64,000 nucleotides of DNA from Flavivirga abyssicola (GCF_030540775.2 NZ_CP141266.1:1165001-1229000); one strand, 5' to 3'; counted from the first letter of the stretch, positions 47,205 through 56,442 are shown. Program-made: numbers and translations. Notes: a model not told the origin generated them from the letters alone.

Positions 47205-47606
47205 ATGCTTAAAGAGTTTAAAGAATTTGCAATGAAAGGCAACTTAGTCGACATTGCTGTCGGTTTTGTAATGGGTGCTGCTTTTAATAAAGTAGTTGCT
47301 TCATTTACTGGGGGTATAGTATCTCCATTAATCGGATTAATTTTCAATTCAGATTTCAAAGACTTAAAATATGTCCTTAAAGAAGGGGTTGCTAATGCTG
47401 ATGGTGTTATAGAAGGCGAAGTATCTGTACTTTGGGGAGCTTTCTTAACGAATGTAATTGACTTTATTATTGTGGCATTTGTGATGTTCATGATAGTTAA
47501 AGGTGTTAACAAAATGAAGAAAAAAGAAGAGCCAGCTCCAGAAGCACCCACAGGTCCATCACAAGAAGATTTACTTGCAGAAATAAGAGATTTATTGAAA
47601 AAATAA
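47205..47606 (+). CDS. mscL: Large-conductance mechanosensitive channel
   Basis: A pentameric inner-membrane pressure valve, 133 aa. TM1 contains GNLVDIAVGFVMGAAFNKVVASF, TM2 is VIDFIIVAFVMFMIVKGVNK, and the C-terminal bundle is PSQEDLLAEIRDLLKK. A normal member. A strong terminator follows. Confidence 0.97.
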   Translation: MLKEFKEFAMKGNLVDIAVGFVMGAAFNKVVASFTGGIVSPLIGLIFNSDFKDLKYVLKEGVANADGVIEGEVSVLWGAFLTNVIDFIIVAFVMFMIVKGVNKMKKKEEPAPEAPTGPSQEDLLAEIRDLLKK

Positions 47607-47644
47607 CGATTTGTTAAATAAATAACATCGTGTTATTTGTTGTT

Positions 47645-47681
47645 AAAAAGACCTCATTACTAGAAAATGAGGTCTTTTTTT
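47645..47681 (+). terminator. Rho-independent terminator of mscL
   Basis: AAAAAGACCTCATT / AATGAGGTCTTTTTTT, with a stem of at least 9 bp and a T7 run. Confidence 0.92.
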
Positions 47682-47705
47682 AGATTCTAAAATAGAATTA
47701 ATACT

Positions 47706-47713
47706 TAGTTTTG
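47706..47713 (+). promoter_or_regulatory. Candidate -7 promoter element for asd
   Basis: TAGTTTTG matches TAnnTTTG exactly, 33 bp before the asd start and just after the mscL terminator. Confidence 0.55.
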
Positions 47714-47745
47714 TATCATAAAAAATTTATTAAATATTAAATAAA

Positions 47746-48735
47746 ATGAAAGTAGCAGTTGTAGGAGCCACAGGTATGGTTGGCGAAGTGATGCTTAAAG
47801 TATTAGAGGAACGTAATTTTCCTGTTACAGAATTATTACTTGTAGCATCTGAACGCTCAGTTGGAAAAAAATTAACTTATAAAAATAACGAATATACCGT
47901 AATTGGTTTAGCTGATGCCGTTGCTGCTAAACCACAGATTGCTATTTTTTCTGCAGGTGGTGACACCTCTGTAGAATGGGCTCCTAAATTTGCAGAAGTT
48001 GGCACTACGGTCGTTGATAATTCTTCAGCTTGGAGAATGGATCCTACTAAAAAACTAGTAGTTCCTGAAATTAATGCCAGTGAATTGACTAAAGAGGATA
48101 AGATTATTGCTAATCCTAATTGCTCTACCATACAAATGGTTATGGCATTAGCTCCATTGCATGAAAAATATAAAATGAAACGTGTTATTGTTTCTACATA
48201 CCAATCTGTTTCTGGTACAGGTGTAAAAGCTGTAAAACAATTAGAAAACGAAATAGCAGGTATTGATGGCGAAATGGCATACCCTTATCCTATTGGAAGA
48301 AACGCATTACCGCATTGTGATGTGTTTTTAGAGAACGGATACACAAAAGAGGAAATGAAATTAGCCAGAGAGCCTCAAAAGATATTTAATGACAGAACAT
48401 TCTCTGTATCTGCTACTGCAGTTCGTATTCCTACTGCAGGTGGACATTCGGAATCTGTAAATGTAGAGTTTGAAAATGATTTCGATTTAGCCGATGTTCG
48501 TAAAATGCTTCATGAAACACCTGGTGTTGTTGTACAGGACAATACAGATACGAATACCTATCCTATGCCTATTTATGCACATGATAAAGACGAGGTTTTT
48601 GTAGGTAGAATTCGTAGAGACGAAACGCAACCAAACACGTTAAATATGTGGATAGTTGCCGATAATTTACGTAAGGGCGCTGCAACAAATACCATTCAAA
48701 TAGCAGAATATTTGGTGGAAAATGATTTAGTGTAG
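47746..48735 (+). CDS. asd: Aspartate-semialdehyde dehydrogenase
   Basis: NADPH enzyme of Lys/Thr/Met/diaminopimelate synthesis, 329 aa. NADP loop VGATGMVGEVMLKVL (about 6-20), catalytic Cys in ANPNCSTIQM (about 122-131), VSTYQSVSGTGVKA (about 148-161), RIPTAGGHSESV (active-site His/Arg region). Own promoter and terminator. It supplies the threonine precursor used by ilvA. Confidence 0.97.
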   Translation: MKVAVVGATGMVGEVMLKVLEERNFPVTELLLVASERSVGKKLTYKNNEYTVIGLADAVAAKPQIAIFSAGGDTSVEWAPKFAEVGTTVVDNSSAWRMDPTKKLVVPEINASELTKEDKIIANPNCSTIQMVMALAPLHEKYKMKRVIVSTYQSVSGTGVKAVKQLENEIAGIDGEMAYPYPIGRNALPHCDVFLENGYTKEEMKLAREPQKIFNDRTFSVSATAVRIPTAGGHSESVNVEFENDFDLADVRKMLHETPGVVVQDNTDTNTYPMPIYAHDKDEVFVGRIRRDETQPNTLNMWIVADNLRKGAATNTIQIAEYLVENDLV

Positions 48736-48760
48736 TATAGATCAATCTTAGTTATACTAT

Positions 48761-48794
48761 AAAAACTCCTATATGCTTATATAGGAGTTTTTTT
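48761..48794 (+). terminator. Rho-independent terminator of asd
   Basis: AAAAACTCCTATAT / ATATAGGAGTTTTT stem followed by more T. The next promoter begins 4 bp later. Confidence 0.92.
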
Positions 48795-48797
48795 GTT

Positions 48798-48805
48798 TAT
48801 TTTTG
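48798..48805 (+). promoter_or_regulatory. Candidate -7 promoter element for the prolyl oligopeptidase
   Basis: TATTTTTG, an exact TAnnTTTG match, 25 bp before the start at 48830. Confidence 0.5.
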
Positions 48806-48829
48806 GTACAATCAAAAATTCATTTCATC

Positions 48830-50989
48830 ATGAAAAAACTAATGATTAGTCTTTTAACCGTTATAATTATAATGAGTTGTAAAAAAGAAAACGAACAGAA
48901 AAAAACTATTATTGTGAACTATCCTGCAACCAAAACCGTAGACACCCTAGACACATATTTTGGTATTGAAATAAAAGACCCATACCGTTGGCTTGAAGAC
49001 GATAGAAGCCCGGAAACTGAAGCTTGGGTAAAAGCTCAAAACAAATCGACTTATAGCTATTTAGATAATATTCCATTTAGAAAAGAACTTAAAGAACGCC
49101 TTTCCAGTTTATGGAATTACGAAAAAATAGGTGCTCCTTTTATAGAAGGCGATTATACTTATTTTTATAAAAATGATGGCTTGCAGAATCAATATGTTAT
49201 CCATAGAAAAAAAGAACATAATGAAGAATCTGAAGTTTTTTTAGACCCAAATACGTTTTCTGAAGATGGCACCATATCCTTAGGAAGTGCAAGTTTCTCT
49301 AAAGATGGTAGCATCTTAGCATATTCTATTTCTGAAGGTGGTAGCGATTGGAGAAAGATTCTTATTATGAATACTGAAACCAAAGACATTATAGAAGACA
49401 CACTTATAGATGTAAAATTCACCCAAATAGCATGGTATAAAAATGAAGGCTTCTATTATTCCAGCTACGATAAGCCCGAAGGCAGTGAGCTTTCTGCAAA
49501 GACAGATCAGCATAAAGTATACTATCATAAATTAGGAACATCGCAAAAAGAGGATGCTCTGGTTTACGGAGGTACTCCAGAAGAGAAACACCGCTACATA
49601 TATGCTAATGTTACCGAAGATGATAGGTATTTAGTAATTACACCTCGTGTTTCCACATCCGGAAACAAATTATATATAAAAGATCTTACTATTCCTAATA
49701 GTAAACTAATTCCTATTTTAGATCATACAGACAGTGACACATATATTATTGAAAATGAGGGCAGAAAACTATTTCTAGTTACAAATCTTAAGGCTCCAAA
49801 TAAAAAAATAGTTACTGTCGATGCTTCCAACCCTACATCAGAAAATTGGGTGGACCTCATTCCAGAAACCAAACATGTTTTAAACCCATCAACAAGCGGT
49901 GGTTACTTCTTTACTGAATATATGGTTGACGCTATTTCTAAAGTGATGCAATATGACTATAATGGTAAGTTAATTAGAGAGATTAAACTCCCAGGTGTTG
50001 GAAACGCAAATGGTTTTGGCGGTAAAAAAGAAGAAAAAGTAGATTATTATTCCTTTACAAACTACAATACCCCTTCTAGTATTTATAAATTGAATATTGA
50101 AACAGGCGAATCTGAATTGTATTGGAAGCCTTCTATAGAATTTAATAGTGATGATTATGAGAGTAATCAAGTGTTCTATACATCAAAAGACGGCACCAAA
50201 GTTCCTATGATAATTACGCATAAAAAAGGCATGGCATTAGATGGTAAAAACCCAACCATACTTTATGGTTATGGTGGATTCAATATTAGTTTGAATCCTG
50301 CGTTTAGCATTACCAATGCTGTTTGGATGGAACAGGGAGGTATTTTAGCCGTTCCAAATCTTCGTGGTGGTGGCGAATATGGTAAAGCATGGCATGATGC
50401 AGGAACTAAACTGCAAAAGCAAAATGTATTTGATGACTTTATTGCCGCTGGCGAATACCTAATAGAAAACAAGTACACATCTTCTAATTATTTAGCAATA
50501 AGAGGAGGGTCTAATGGTGGTTTGTTAGTTGGGGCAACCATGACTCAACGACCAGATTTAGCCAAAGTTGCATTGCCTGCTGTGGGCGTACTAGATATGT
50601 TACGATACCACACTTTTACTGCTGGTGCAGGCTGGGCTTATGATTATGGAACGGCAGAACAGAGCAAAACCATGTTCGAATACTTAAAAGGTTATTCACC
50701 AGTACATAATGTTAAAGCAGGCGTAGAATACCCAGCAACATTAGTAACTACAGGGGATCATGATGACCGTGTAGTGCCTGCACACAGTTTTAAATTCGCT
50801 GCCGAATTACAAAGCAAACAAACTGGTAATAATCCAACTTTAGTACGTATTGAAACTGATGCTGGCCATGGGGCTGGAACACCTATTAGCAAAACCATAG
50901 ATCAATATGCCGATATTTTTGGTTTTACATTATTCAATATGGGCTTTGAAGTACTGCCAACTAAAACAAAAGAGAAAGTAAAAGGTTAG
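48830..50989 (+). CDS. Prolyl oligopeptidase (S9A) lipoprotein
   Basis: A 719-aa serine peptidase cleaving after proline in short peptides. The start at 48830 gives a lipoprotein signal ([17 protein letters not shown]); an earlier in-frame start at 48803 lies beside the promoter. Order: N-terminal cap ([21 protein letters not shown]), seven-blade propeller, then the alpha/beta-hydrolase domain with YGYGGF, nucleophile in [11 protein letters not shown], Asp in [14 protein letters not shown] and His in AGHGAGTP. Envelope-anchored. The stop is 6 bp before the recombinase relic. Confidence 0.95.
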   Translation: MKKLMISLLTVIIIMSCKKENEQKKTIIVNYPATKTVDTLDTYFGIEIKDPYRWLEDDRSPETEAWVKAQNKSTYSYLDNIPFRKELKERLSSLWNYEKIGAPFIEGDYTYFYKNDGLQNQYVIHRKKEHNEESEVFLDPNTFSEDGTISLGSASFSKDGSILAYSISEGGSDWRKILIMNTETKDIIEDTLIDVKFTQIAWYKNEGFYYSSYDKPEGSELSAKTDQHKVYYHKLGTSQKEDALVYGGTPEEKHRYIYANVTEDDRYLVITPRVSTSGNKLYIKDLTIPNSKLIPILDHTDSDTYIIENEGRKLFLVTNLKAPNKKIVTVDASNPTSENWVDLIPETKHVLNPSTSGGYFFTEYMVDAISKVMQYDYNGKLIREIKLPGVGNANGFGGKKEEKVDYYSFTNYNTPSSIYKLNIETGESELYWKPSIEFNSDDYESNQVFYTSKDGTKVPMIITHKKGMALDGKNPTILYGYGGFNISLNPAFSITNAVWMEQGGILAVPNLRGGGEYGKAWHDAGTKLQKQNVFDDFIAAGEYLIENKYTSSNYLAIRGGSNGGLLVGATMTQRPDLAKVALPAVGVLDMLRYHTFTAGAGWAYDYGTAEQSKTMFEYLKGYSPVHNVKAGVEYPATLVTTGDHDDRVVPAHSFKFAAELQSKQTGNNPTLVRIETDAGHGAGTPISKTIDQYADIFGFTLFNMGFEVLPTKTKEKVKG

Positions 50990-50995
50990 GATAAT

Positions 50996-51082
50996 TTGGC
51001 TACATATAAAACTACAGAAATCTACACGCATGTAAGTACATCACATTTAAACAGTATCACAAGTCCACTAGATTTGTTATAG
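50996..51082 (+). pseudogene. C-terminal relic of a tyrosine recombinase (integron-integrase-like)
   Basis: 28 codons and a TAG remain. The peptide LATYKTTEIYTHVSTSHL is followed by NSITSPLDLL. TTEIYTHV holds the catalytic tyrosine (codon at 51023-51025) of tyrosine recombinases, and the SPLD-L tail is like that at the end of integron integrases. Nothing upstream in any frame continues it, because the prolyl oligopeptidase gene ends 6 bp before, so the gene was deleted except for its tail. It lies directly before the first cassette, in the same orientation as the cassettes (as in 'reverse' integrons). It explains why the array is now probably immobile. Confidence 0.82.
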
Positions 51083-51157
51083 GAAATACATTTCAAAATA
51101 AGTACATTTGAAAGTGAAATAAACGCCATAGAGTGCGTTTGTATAATTGTTGTGCGT
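51083..51157 (+). other. Candidate attachment (attI-like) site at the head of the cassette array
   Basis: This segment between the recombinase relic and the first cassette contains AAACGC ... GCGTTT inverted arms (about 51121-51140) and ends in the core GTTGTGCGT (51149-51157), where cassette 1 begins. It lacks the long two-armed structure of the later sites, as expected for an attI. Assignment is by position only. Confidence 0.5.
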
Positions 51158-51172
51158 CATTTAAAAGAACCT

Positions 51173-51808
51173 GTGAAATACATTAAACTTATTTTAATTC
51201 TGACTTTTTTTAGTTCGTGTTCAACGAATAAATCAATAGTTGGTTTATATGGAAAGTGTGGAAAAAGTTACTTTGCTTGTACTCAAATCGAACTAAAATC
51301 CGATAACACTTTTGAGTATTTCATTTTTATGGATGTTGGTGGCGAAAATGTTTTAAAAGGAACTTGGAAGAAAATTTCTAACGACACAATTGTAATAAAT
51401 ACTAATAAGCAACCTGAATTTCCAAAGACAACATACACAGGAAAAGTAAATCCCATTTTAAAGGGGAAAGTAAAAATTCGTATATCTGACAAAAATGGTT
51501 CTTTAGGAGCTTCGAATGTTTTCATAAATGACCGAAATCAAATTAAAGTGGCTGACAAAAACGGAATTGCTGAATTTGAGGTTGATTCGATAAAAAATAT
51601 TGAATATGGATTTTTGAGTCAAAGTGAAAAAATTGAAGTTGACAATCCGAATTACAACGAAATAGAAATTTTAATAAAAGACTTGGATTTGAATGCTATA
51701 CCAGAATTTATTACGAATGAAAAAATTATTTTAAAACGGAATAAAATAATAATAGATACCAATTATGTTTATAAAAGAACAAGTCTAAAAAATAAACAAT
51801 GGAAATAA
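51173..51808 (+). CDS. Cassette 1: lipoprotein with carboxypeptidase-regulatory-like domain
   Basis: About 211 aa from the GTG at 51173, which gives a lipoprotein signal (MKYIKLILILTFFSSC); the frame is open to a GTG at 51152 inside the core site. An N-terminal lipocalin-like stretch (DNTFEYFIFMDVGGENVLKGTWKKISNDTIVI) precedes a CarboxypepD_reg-like piece (GKVKIRISDKNGSLGASNVFINDRN). Function is unknown. It is the cargo of the first cassette. Confidence 0.7.
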   Translation: MKYIKLILILTFFSSCSTNKSIVGLYGKCGKSYFACTQIELKSDNTFEYFIFMDVGGENVLKGTWKKISNDTIVINTNKQPEFPKTTYTGKVNPILKGKVKIRISDKNGSLGASNVFINDRNQIKVADKNGIAEFEVDSIKNIEYGFLSQSEKIEVDNPNYNEIEILIKDLDLNAIPEFITNEKIILKRNKIIIDTNYVYKRTSLKNKQWK

Positions 51809-51815
51809 AAAACGA

Positions 51816-52015
51816 ACGCACAACAATGGCTATAATTAATACGGATTTTGGTGCTTAATCCAAAGTTTAGTGTATTTTTATAATGTCCGCCAAATCTTTT
51901 GATTTGGCTTTAAAAATGAAAAATTAAAACAAAATAAAAAGTTTTGGCTAAGTACTTAATCGGAAGTTAATCGCTTATTAATTCCCGTACTAATCATAGC
52001 CGAGACGTTGTGTGC
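51816..52015. repeat. attC-like site 1 (200 bp)
   Basis: Left core ACGCACAAC, right core GTTGTGTGC. Inner arms GGCTAT/ATAGCC are set off by 3 nt on the left and 5 nt on the right. The central hairpin is perfect: GCCAAATC-TTTT-GATTTGGC. The left core complements the start of its own cassette (GTTGTGCGT) at 9 of 9 positions but the site's right core less well. Confidence 0.82.
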
Positions 52016-52525
52016 AATTCGAAAAAAGAAAATCTACTGACTTTAAACTTCAAAAATATCGCCTTAGAATCAATTGGACTAATATTAATTGGTTTCGGAG
52101 CAGAGAAACTATACGTAGCATCTCAATCTGAAAAATATTTAGCTCTGTTTGCAAATGATTTCGATAAATTTCAAACTTCGACAACTGAAAGCCCTGGCTG
52201 GTTTCTTACAAAAAGTGCACTATGGAGATTTGGAGCTTTTGGTACAGTATTTCTATTAATTGGGCTTTTTAAGTTATGGAAAAAAAACAAAAAAGGACTT
52301 TTGGATTCAATAGTATCATTTCTGTTCGCTTTTGCATTAATACACTTAGGTTTTTATGATGCTAAATTTTCAAATTCGATCATAAATTTTCTAGGTAGAC
52401 TTATTTCAGATAAATTGAATATTATATGCATTATTAATGGATTATTTTGGTCTACATTAGGTCTTTTAATTATTTGGATTACAATAAAAAAACTACACAC
52501 AACAAAGTATATAAAAAATTGCTAG
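52010..52525 (+). CDS. Cassette 2: four-span membrane protein
   Basis: A 171-aa frame with about four hydrophobic segments (ALESIGLILIGFGAEKLYV; WRFGAFGTVFLLIGLFKLW; SIVSFLFAFALIHLGFY; GLFWSTLGLLIIWITI). The only start is a GTG inside the right core of the upstream site, and the stop lies inside its own attC-like site (last residues HTTKYIKNC). Either translation starts in the recombination core or the gene was trimmed at its 5' end on capture. Family not recognised. Confidence 0.6.
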   Translation: MCNSKKENLLTLNFKNIALESIGLILIGFGAEKLYVASQSEKYLALFANDFDKFQTSTTESPGWFLTKSALWRFGAFGTVFLLIGLFKLWKKNKKGLLDSIVSFLFAFALIHLGFYDAKFSNSIINFLGRLISDKLNIICIINGLFWSTLGLLIIWITIKKLHTTKYIKNC

Positions 52526-52632
52526 TTTTACCTAAACCTATGTGAGTTGCTAGTTTGTTAGCTTCTGATTTTCATTCGGAAAATCCTCGCACGCAAACTC
52601 CGCAACTTTCCATATACAAACACGTTGTGTGC
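52495..52632. repeat. attC-like site 2 (138 bp)
   Basis: Left core ACACACAAC, right core GTTGTGTGC. Arms GTATAT/ATATAC with 3- and 6-nt spacers, then TTGC/GCAA. Central hairpin GATTTTC/GAAAATC (52567-52584). Confidence 0.85.
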
Positions 52633-52642
52633 AAGCTGAAAA

Positions 52643-53384
52643 ATGAACTACTCAAGAAACAAAATAGAACTTGAAGAAAATGGATATTCCGTTTTAGCTG
52701 ACTTGTATTCGGACAACGAAATAAGCCGAATTTTAGCTTGTATCGAAAATGCTGAACAAGATGGAAACTCGGTTTATGAAAACAAAGGATTTGTTTGCCA
52801 TTAGACAATTAATCAAAAATGTACCTGAATTGAGCGAATTGTTGTTTAACAGAAAACTGACTGGATTAATTGCTGACCTTTCCAAATCTGAATATTTCCT
52901 GACAAAAGCCATCTATTTTGATAAACCAAGCGAATCGAATTGGTTTGTTGCTTACCATCAAGATTTGAGCATTTCAGTTGACAAAAAAGCTAATTTGAAA
53001 AATTATGTGAATTGGACTTTTAAAAAAGGGCAACACGGGGTTCAACCACCAATTGAGATTTTACAAGACACAATAACAATCAGAATTCATTTAGATAAAA
53101 CGGACAAAAACAACGGAGCCTTAAAAGTAATCCCGAAATCTCATTTAAAAGGAATAGTTCGTGCTGACTCAAAAGATTGGAATATAGAAAACGAATTTGT
53201 TTGTGAAGTAGAAAAAGGCGGAGTAATACTAATGAAACCTCTGACTTTACACGCATCGAACAGAACTACAAACGGAAAGAAAAGAAGAGTAATACATTTA
53301 GAATTTAATAAGCATAATCTGACTGAACCGCTGGCTTGGTTGGAACATTATGGAATAATAGCCAGCACACAACAACGGCTATAA
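52643..53384 (+). pseudogene. Cassette 3: phytanoyl-CoA dioxygenase-family gene with a frameshift
   Basis: Two frames join into one PhyH-type Fe(II)/2-oxoglutarate dioxygenase. Frame 1 (52643-52804) gives MNYSRNKIELEENGYSVLAD ... ACIENAEQDGNS, the typical PhyH N-terminus, then runs to TAG. Frame 2 continues FMKTKDLFAIRQLIKNVPEL to the end. A single extra G near 52771 (CTCGGTTTATG) accounts for the shift. Iron ligands are intact in frame 2: YHQDLS (His, Asp) and LTLHASNRT (His), with a downstream Arg for 2-oxoglutarate. A frame-2 ATG at 52749 would give a shortened protein. The C-terminus (ASTQQRL) overlaps the attC-like site. Confidence 0.8.
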
Positions 53385-53501
53385 GTAATTGCTTGGACAT
53401 GGTATGTGCCAATCGGAATATTCTCCGAATATTCCTCACTCTGCGTCTTTTTGCTAACTTAGTACTTTAAGCAACTACCATAGCTTTGAACGTTGTAACA
53501 C
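53365..53501. repeat. attC-like site 3 (137 bp)
   Basis: Left core GCACACAAC, right core GTTGTAACAC. Arms GGCTAT/ATAGC with 3- and about 7-nt spacers, then TTGC/GCAA. Central hairpin GGAATATTC-TCC-GAATATTCC. The left core complements its own cassette start (GTTGTGTGC) 9/9 but not its own right core. Confidence 0.87.
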
Positions 53502-53534
53502 ATTCGCTAAACCAATAAATAACAGTCTAATAAA

Positions 53535-54086
53535 ATGAAAATATTAATTTTTGGAGCCTCTGGTTCAGGAACCACAACTTTTGGAAAAAAAATTGAGGGA
53601 AGGACTGATTTTAAACACTTAGATGTAGATAACTATTATTGGAAAAAAACTAATCCACCCTACCAAGAAAAAACACCTTTGATAGAGCGAAATAAAAATC
53701 TCAAAATTGACTTTGAAAAATTTGAAAATATTGTCGTAAGTGGTTCAATGGTAAGTTGGGGAAAGGAATGGGAAACAGCATTTGATTTAGCCGTTTTTAT
53801 CCAATTAGAAAACACCGAACGAATGGAACGACTAAAAAAACGTGAAAATCAACGTTACGGAAAAAAACTTTTAACTGACACAAAAATTCAACAGAACTCG
53901 AAAGCGTTTCTTGAATGGGCTAACCAATATGAAAACCCAAACTTTCAAGGAAGAACATTAAAGATTCATAATAATTGGATCGAATTACTGGATTGTAAGG
54001 TATTGCGTTTAAATGGGGCTAATGATTTGAATGATAATATAGAAATAATAATAAACGAAATAAAAACGTGTTACAACAATGTATAA
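53535..54086 (+). CDS. Cassette 4: P-loop NTPase, adenylate-kinase-like
   Basis: A 183-aa small nucleotide-kinase-like protein. The N-terminal P-loop is IFGASGSGTTTFGKK (about 4-18), DVDNYYW follows (an acceptor-site Asp, about 30-36), then VVSGSMVSW and a lid-like Arg/Lys stretch (RMERLKKRENQRYGKKL). The pattern resembles adenylate kinase/FlaR-type or topology-modulation (AAA_17/18) kinases. Substrate is unknown. The last residues (KTCYNNV) lie in the attC-like site. Confidence 0.8.
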   Translation: MKILIFGASGSGTTTFGKKIEGRTDFKHLDVDNYYWKKTNPPYQEKTPLIERNKNLKIDFEKFENIVVSGSMVSWGKEWETAFDLAVFIQLENTERMERLKKRENQRYGKKLLTDTKIQQNSKAFLEWANQYENPNFQGRTLKIHNNWIELLDCKVLRLNGANDLNDNIEIIINEIKTCYNNV

Positions 54087-54206
54087 CCACAATTACGGCG
54101 GATTCGACTACGTCCGAATCCACTCGGAATTACTAAAGTCAGTGTCAAACCGAAAATTAACGCATATTAACCCGTAACTGACGGTTATATGAGACCATTG
54201 TATGCA
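54068..54206. repeat. attC-like site 4 (139 bp)
   Basis: Left core GTGTTACAAC, right core ATTGTATGCA. Arms TATAACC/GGTTATA. Central hairpin GGATTCG/CGAATCC. The left core complements its own cassette start 10/10 and disagrees with its right core. Confidence 0.87.
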
Positions 54207-54232
54207 ATTTGAGAAACGTAAATAATTGATAT

Positions 54233-54730
54233 ATGAAAACAGTGAAAATTTTGTTGTGTTTTACATTTATCACAATGATTATCGGAAATGTAAACAGTCA
54301 AAATACAAACAATTTGAAAATGGATTCTCTAATTGAATCTTACAAGAGTTTGACCGACAAAAAAAATGAATATGATATTGAGTTTGTAGAAAACAAAAAC
54401 ACTTTGATTTTTAAATTTAAAACTCAAAACTCTGAAGAAATCGCATATAAAGTAATTCTGACTGACATACATCCACAAGGAATATTTCGTTATGAATTGG
54501 ACAATAAAAACTTCATAAGAATTTTATCAATCGATAATGGACATCGCTTTATTAAAGACGGATTTAGAGTTTCTCATACGACAAACATAATTGATATCGA
54601 ACTGCCAAAAAATATAGATTTAAAAAAAATCAACAGAGTAATTAAAGATTTGAAAAGTATTTTAAAGAAACCTGTAATTGAATCTGATGAAATTATAATT
54701 GTTGGTCCGGAGTCTAAAAATGAAAAATAA
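54233..54730 (+). CDS. Cassette 5: small exported protein of unknown function
   Basis: A 165-aa protein with a signal peptide (MKTVKILLCFTFITMIIGNVNSQ, probably cut after NSQ or before). The mature part alternates strands and charged turns (NTLIFKFKTQNSEEIAYKVILTD; DIHPQGIFRYELDNKNFIRI). No family recognised. It starts 27 bp after the core of the upstream site. Confidence 0.68.
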   Translation: MKTVKILLCFTFITMIIGNVNSQNTNNLKMDSLIESYKSLTDKKNEYDIEFVENKNTLIFKFKTQNSEEIAYKVILTDIHPQGIFRYELDNKNFIRILSIDNGHRFIKDGFRVSHTTNIIDIELPKNIDLKKINRVIKDLKSILKKPVIESDEIIIVGPESKNEK

Positions 54731-54736
54731 AAAAAC

Positions 54737-54875
54737 TGCATACAACACAGTATATAAAAAATTGCTAGTTTTAGCTAAACCAAAGTTTGTTGCTCGTTTG
54801 CTAGCTTCTGATTTTCCTTCGGAAAATCCTCGCACACAAACACGCAACATTTCATATACGTAAACGTTATAGCAC
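54737..54875. repeat. attC-like site 5 (139 bp)
   Basis: Left core TGCATACAAC, right core GTTATAGCAC. Arms GTATAT/ATATAC with 3- and 6-nt spacers. Central hairpin GATTTTCC-TTC-GGAAAATC. Close in sequence to site 2. Confidence 0.86.
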
Positions 54876-54898
54876 ATTAAGACCAACCAAGATTACCA

Positions 54899-55471
54899 AT
54901 GAACAAAATCGGATTTATTTTATTCCTATTAACAATCGGATTTATTTCCTGCAAAAATTCTGAAAAAGAAGTTGATAAATTGGAAATTGTCAAAAAATAT
55001 TATGAGGTTCTTGACAAATCAAATGTTTCTGGAATCGAAACTTTGTTGACCGATAGCCTTTTGACAAGGGAAACCGAATATGACTATGAACAGACATTTT
55101 CTAAGAAAGAATATGTTGAATGGTTAAAATGGGATTCAGTATTTGACCCAACTTATAAAATCCTAGAAATTGACCAAGAAAACGGTTTTGTAAAAGCTAA
55201 AATTTCAAAAACGGACAAAAGAATCTCTTTCCTTCACAAAGAGCCAATTGTCACTAACCAAGTCATCCGTTTTGAGAATGATAAAATAATCAGCATTGAA
55301 ACAACAAAATATGTGATTTTTAACGATTCAGTATTTGTTAAAACTAGAGACGGACTTATAAATTGGATCGACAAAATTCATCCTGAATTGAATGGATTTA
55401 TCCACGACCAAACAAAGAATGGAGGAATGAAATACTTAAAAGCGATTGAACTCTATGAAAATAAAAAATGA
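54899..55471 (+). CDS. Cassette 6: NTF2-like lipoprotein
   Basis: A 190-aa lipoprotein (signal ending FISC, Cys at about 18). The mature part, LEIVKKYYEVLDKSNVSGIETLLTDSLL ... YEQTFSKKEYVEWLKW, resembles the NTF2-like/SnoaL fold (a helix pair, then a curved sheet: FVKAKISKTDKRISFL, NQVIRFENDKIISIE). Ligand unknown. It starts 24 bp after the upstream core and ends at its own site. Confidence 0.7.
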   Translation: MNKIGFILFLLTIGFISCKNSEKEVDKLEIVKKYYEVLDKSNVSGIETLLTDSLLTRETEYDYEQTFSKKEYVEWLKWDSVFDPTYKILEIDQENGFVKAKISKTDKRISFLHKEPIVTNQVIRFENDKIISIETTKYVIFNDSVFVKTRDGLINWIDKIHPELNGFIHDQTKNGGMKYLKAIELYENKK

Positions 55472-55472
55472 C

Positions 55473-55612
55473 GTCTACAACATTGTATAGAAATAATGCT
55501 TAAATTTAATTCTAAATCAAAAGGTTAGTGAGTATTTGGCTACTCTAATTTTCCTACGGAAAATCCTCGGACACAAAACCGCACTATTCTTATACGTAAC
55601 CGTTGTACAACA
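55473..55612. repeat. attC-like site 6 (140 bp)
   Basis: Left core GTCTACAAC, right core GTTGTACAAC. Arms GTATA/TATAC with 3- and 6-nt spacers, then ATGC/GCA. Central hairpin ATTTTCC-TAC-GGAAAAT. This is the one site whose left core fits its own cassette start poorly (6/9). Confidence 0.82.
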
Positions 55613-55623
55613 TTTGCAAAAAA

Positions 55624-56442
55624 ATGAACTTTCGATTTTTACCTATATTATTTTTAGTTTTTTTCAATTGCAAAAACGTGATTGAAAAAAAAAGTGAACA
55701 ACAAAAAATAGTTGTTGATTTAACTGAATTAGAAAAAAAATATTCTGACCTAAAAACTCATTTTGGAGAGGAAAATATTCAAATTGATTATTATGGAGAT
55801 TCATTTAATAAAATAAGAATAACACATATACCATCTGGAAAAATACAGTTAGGAGAAAAACATAATACACAAATTGAAAATGCTGTTCAAGCATTAGAAA
55901 AATTAAAGATGAAATTAATTTCAAAACCAAAGCTTGAAATTAAATCAAATTCAATATTAGTTGAGTTTCTTGAAAATCCTATTGACCTACAAGAATTTAA
56001 AAGAAAAAAAGGGAAACATTTTACAACTAGTGTAACTGGTGGAACTGAATATTATTTCACTCCAAAAATTCAAGACTCAATCTTTTACGTTTATTATTAT
56101 CCTGATTTAGATAAAGAACCTATTGATATTGACCAAATTATTGTTTTTAAATCAGGTAAAAACAAACACACTTACCAAGACAAAACCGAAGTCATTATTG
56201 AAATTAGAGTTTTTAATGAAGATTCTGATTTAGGCAAAGCAAACCTTGTCGGACTTTCAAAAACAGAATTGGAATCGGAATTTGGAAATGATTATCTGAC
56301 TTTTAATAATGGAATCGCATACTCGAATAAAAATAAGATTTTGACTATTGAACTTGATAACTCAAAAGTAAAATCGTTTAGGTATATAAAACTGAATACG
56401 GAAAATGTTGATCAAGATTTAATTCGACAAATAGTGAAATAA
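55624..56442 (+). CDS. Cassette 7: lipoprotein of unknown function
   Basis: A 272-aa protein from the ATG at 55624 (MNFRFLPILFLVFFNC, lipobox Cys at about 16); the frame is open to an ATT/ATG-like codon in the core, so the 55603 start is rejected. Charged, strand-rich body with HFTTSVTGGTEYYFTPKIQDSIF and VFKSGKNKHTYQDKTEVII. No family recognised. Confidence 0.68.
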   Translation: MNFRFLPILFLVFFNCKNVIEKKSEQQKIVVDLTELEKKYSDLKTHFGEENIQIDYYGDSFNKIRITHIPSGKIQLGEKHNTQIENAVQALEKLKMKLISKPKLEIKSNSILVEFLENPIDLQEFKRKKGKHFTTSVTGGTEYYFTPKIQDSIFYVYYYPDLDKEPIDIDQIIVFKSGKNKHTYQDKTEVIIEIRVFNEDSDLGKANLVGLSKTELESEFGNDYLTFNNGIAYSNKNKILTIELDNSKVKSFRYIKLNTENVDQDLIRQIVK

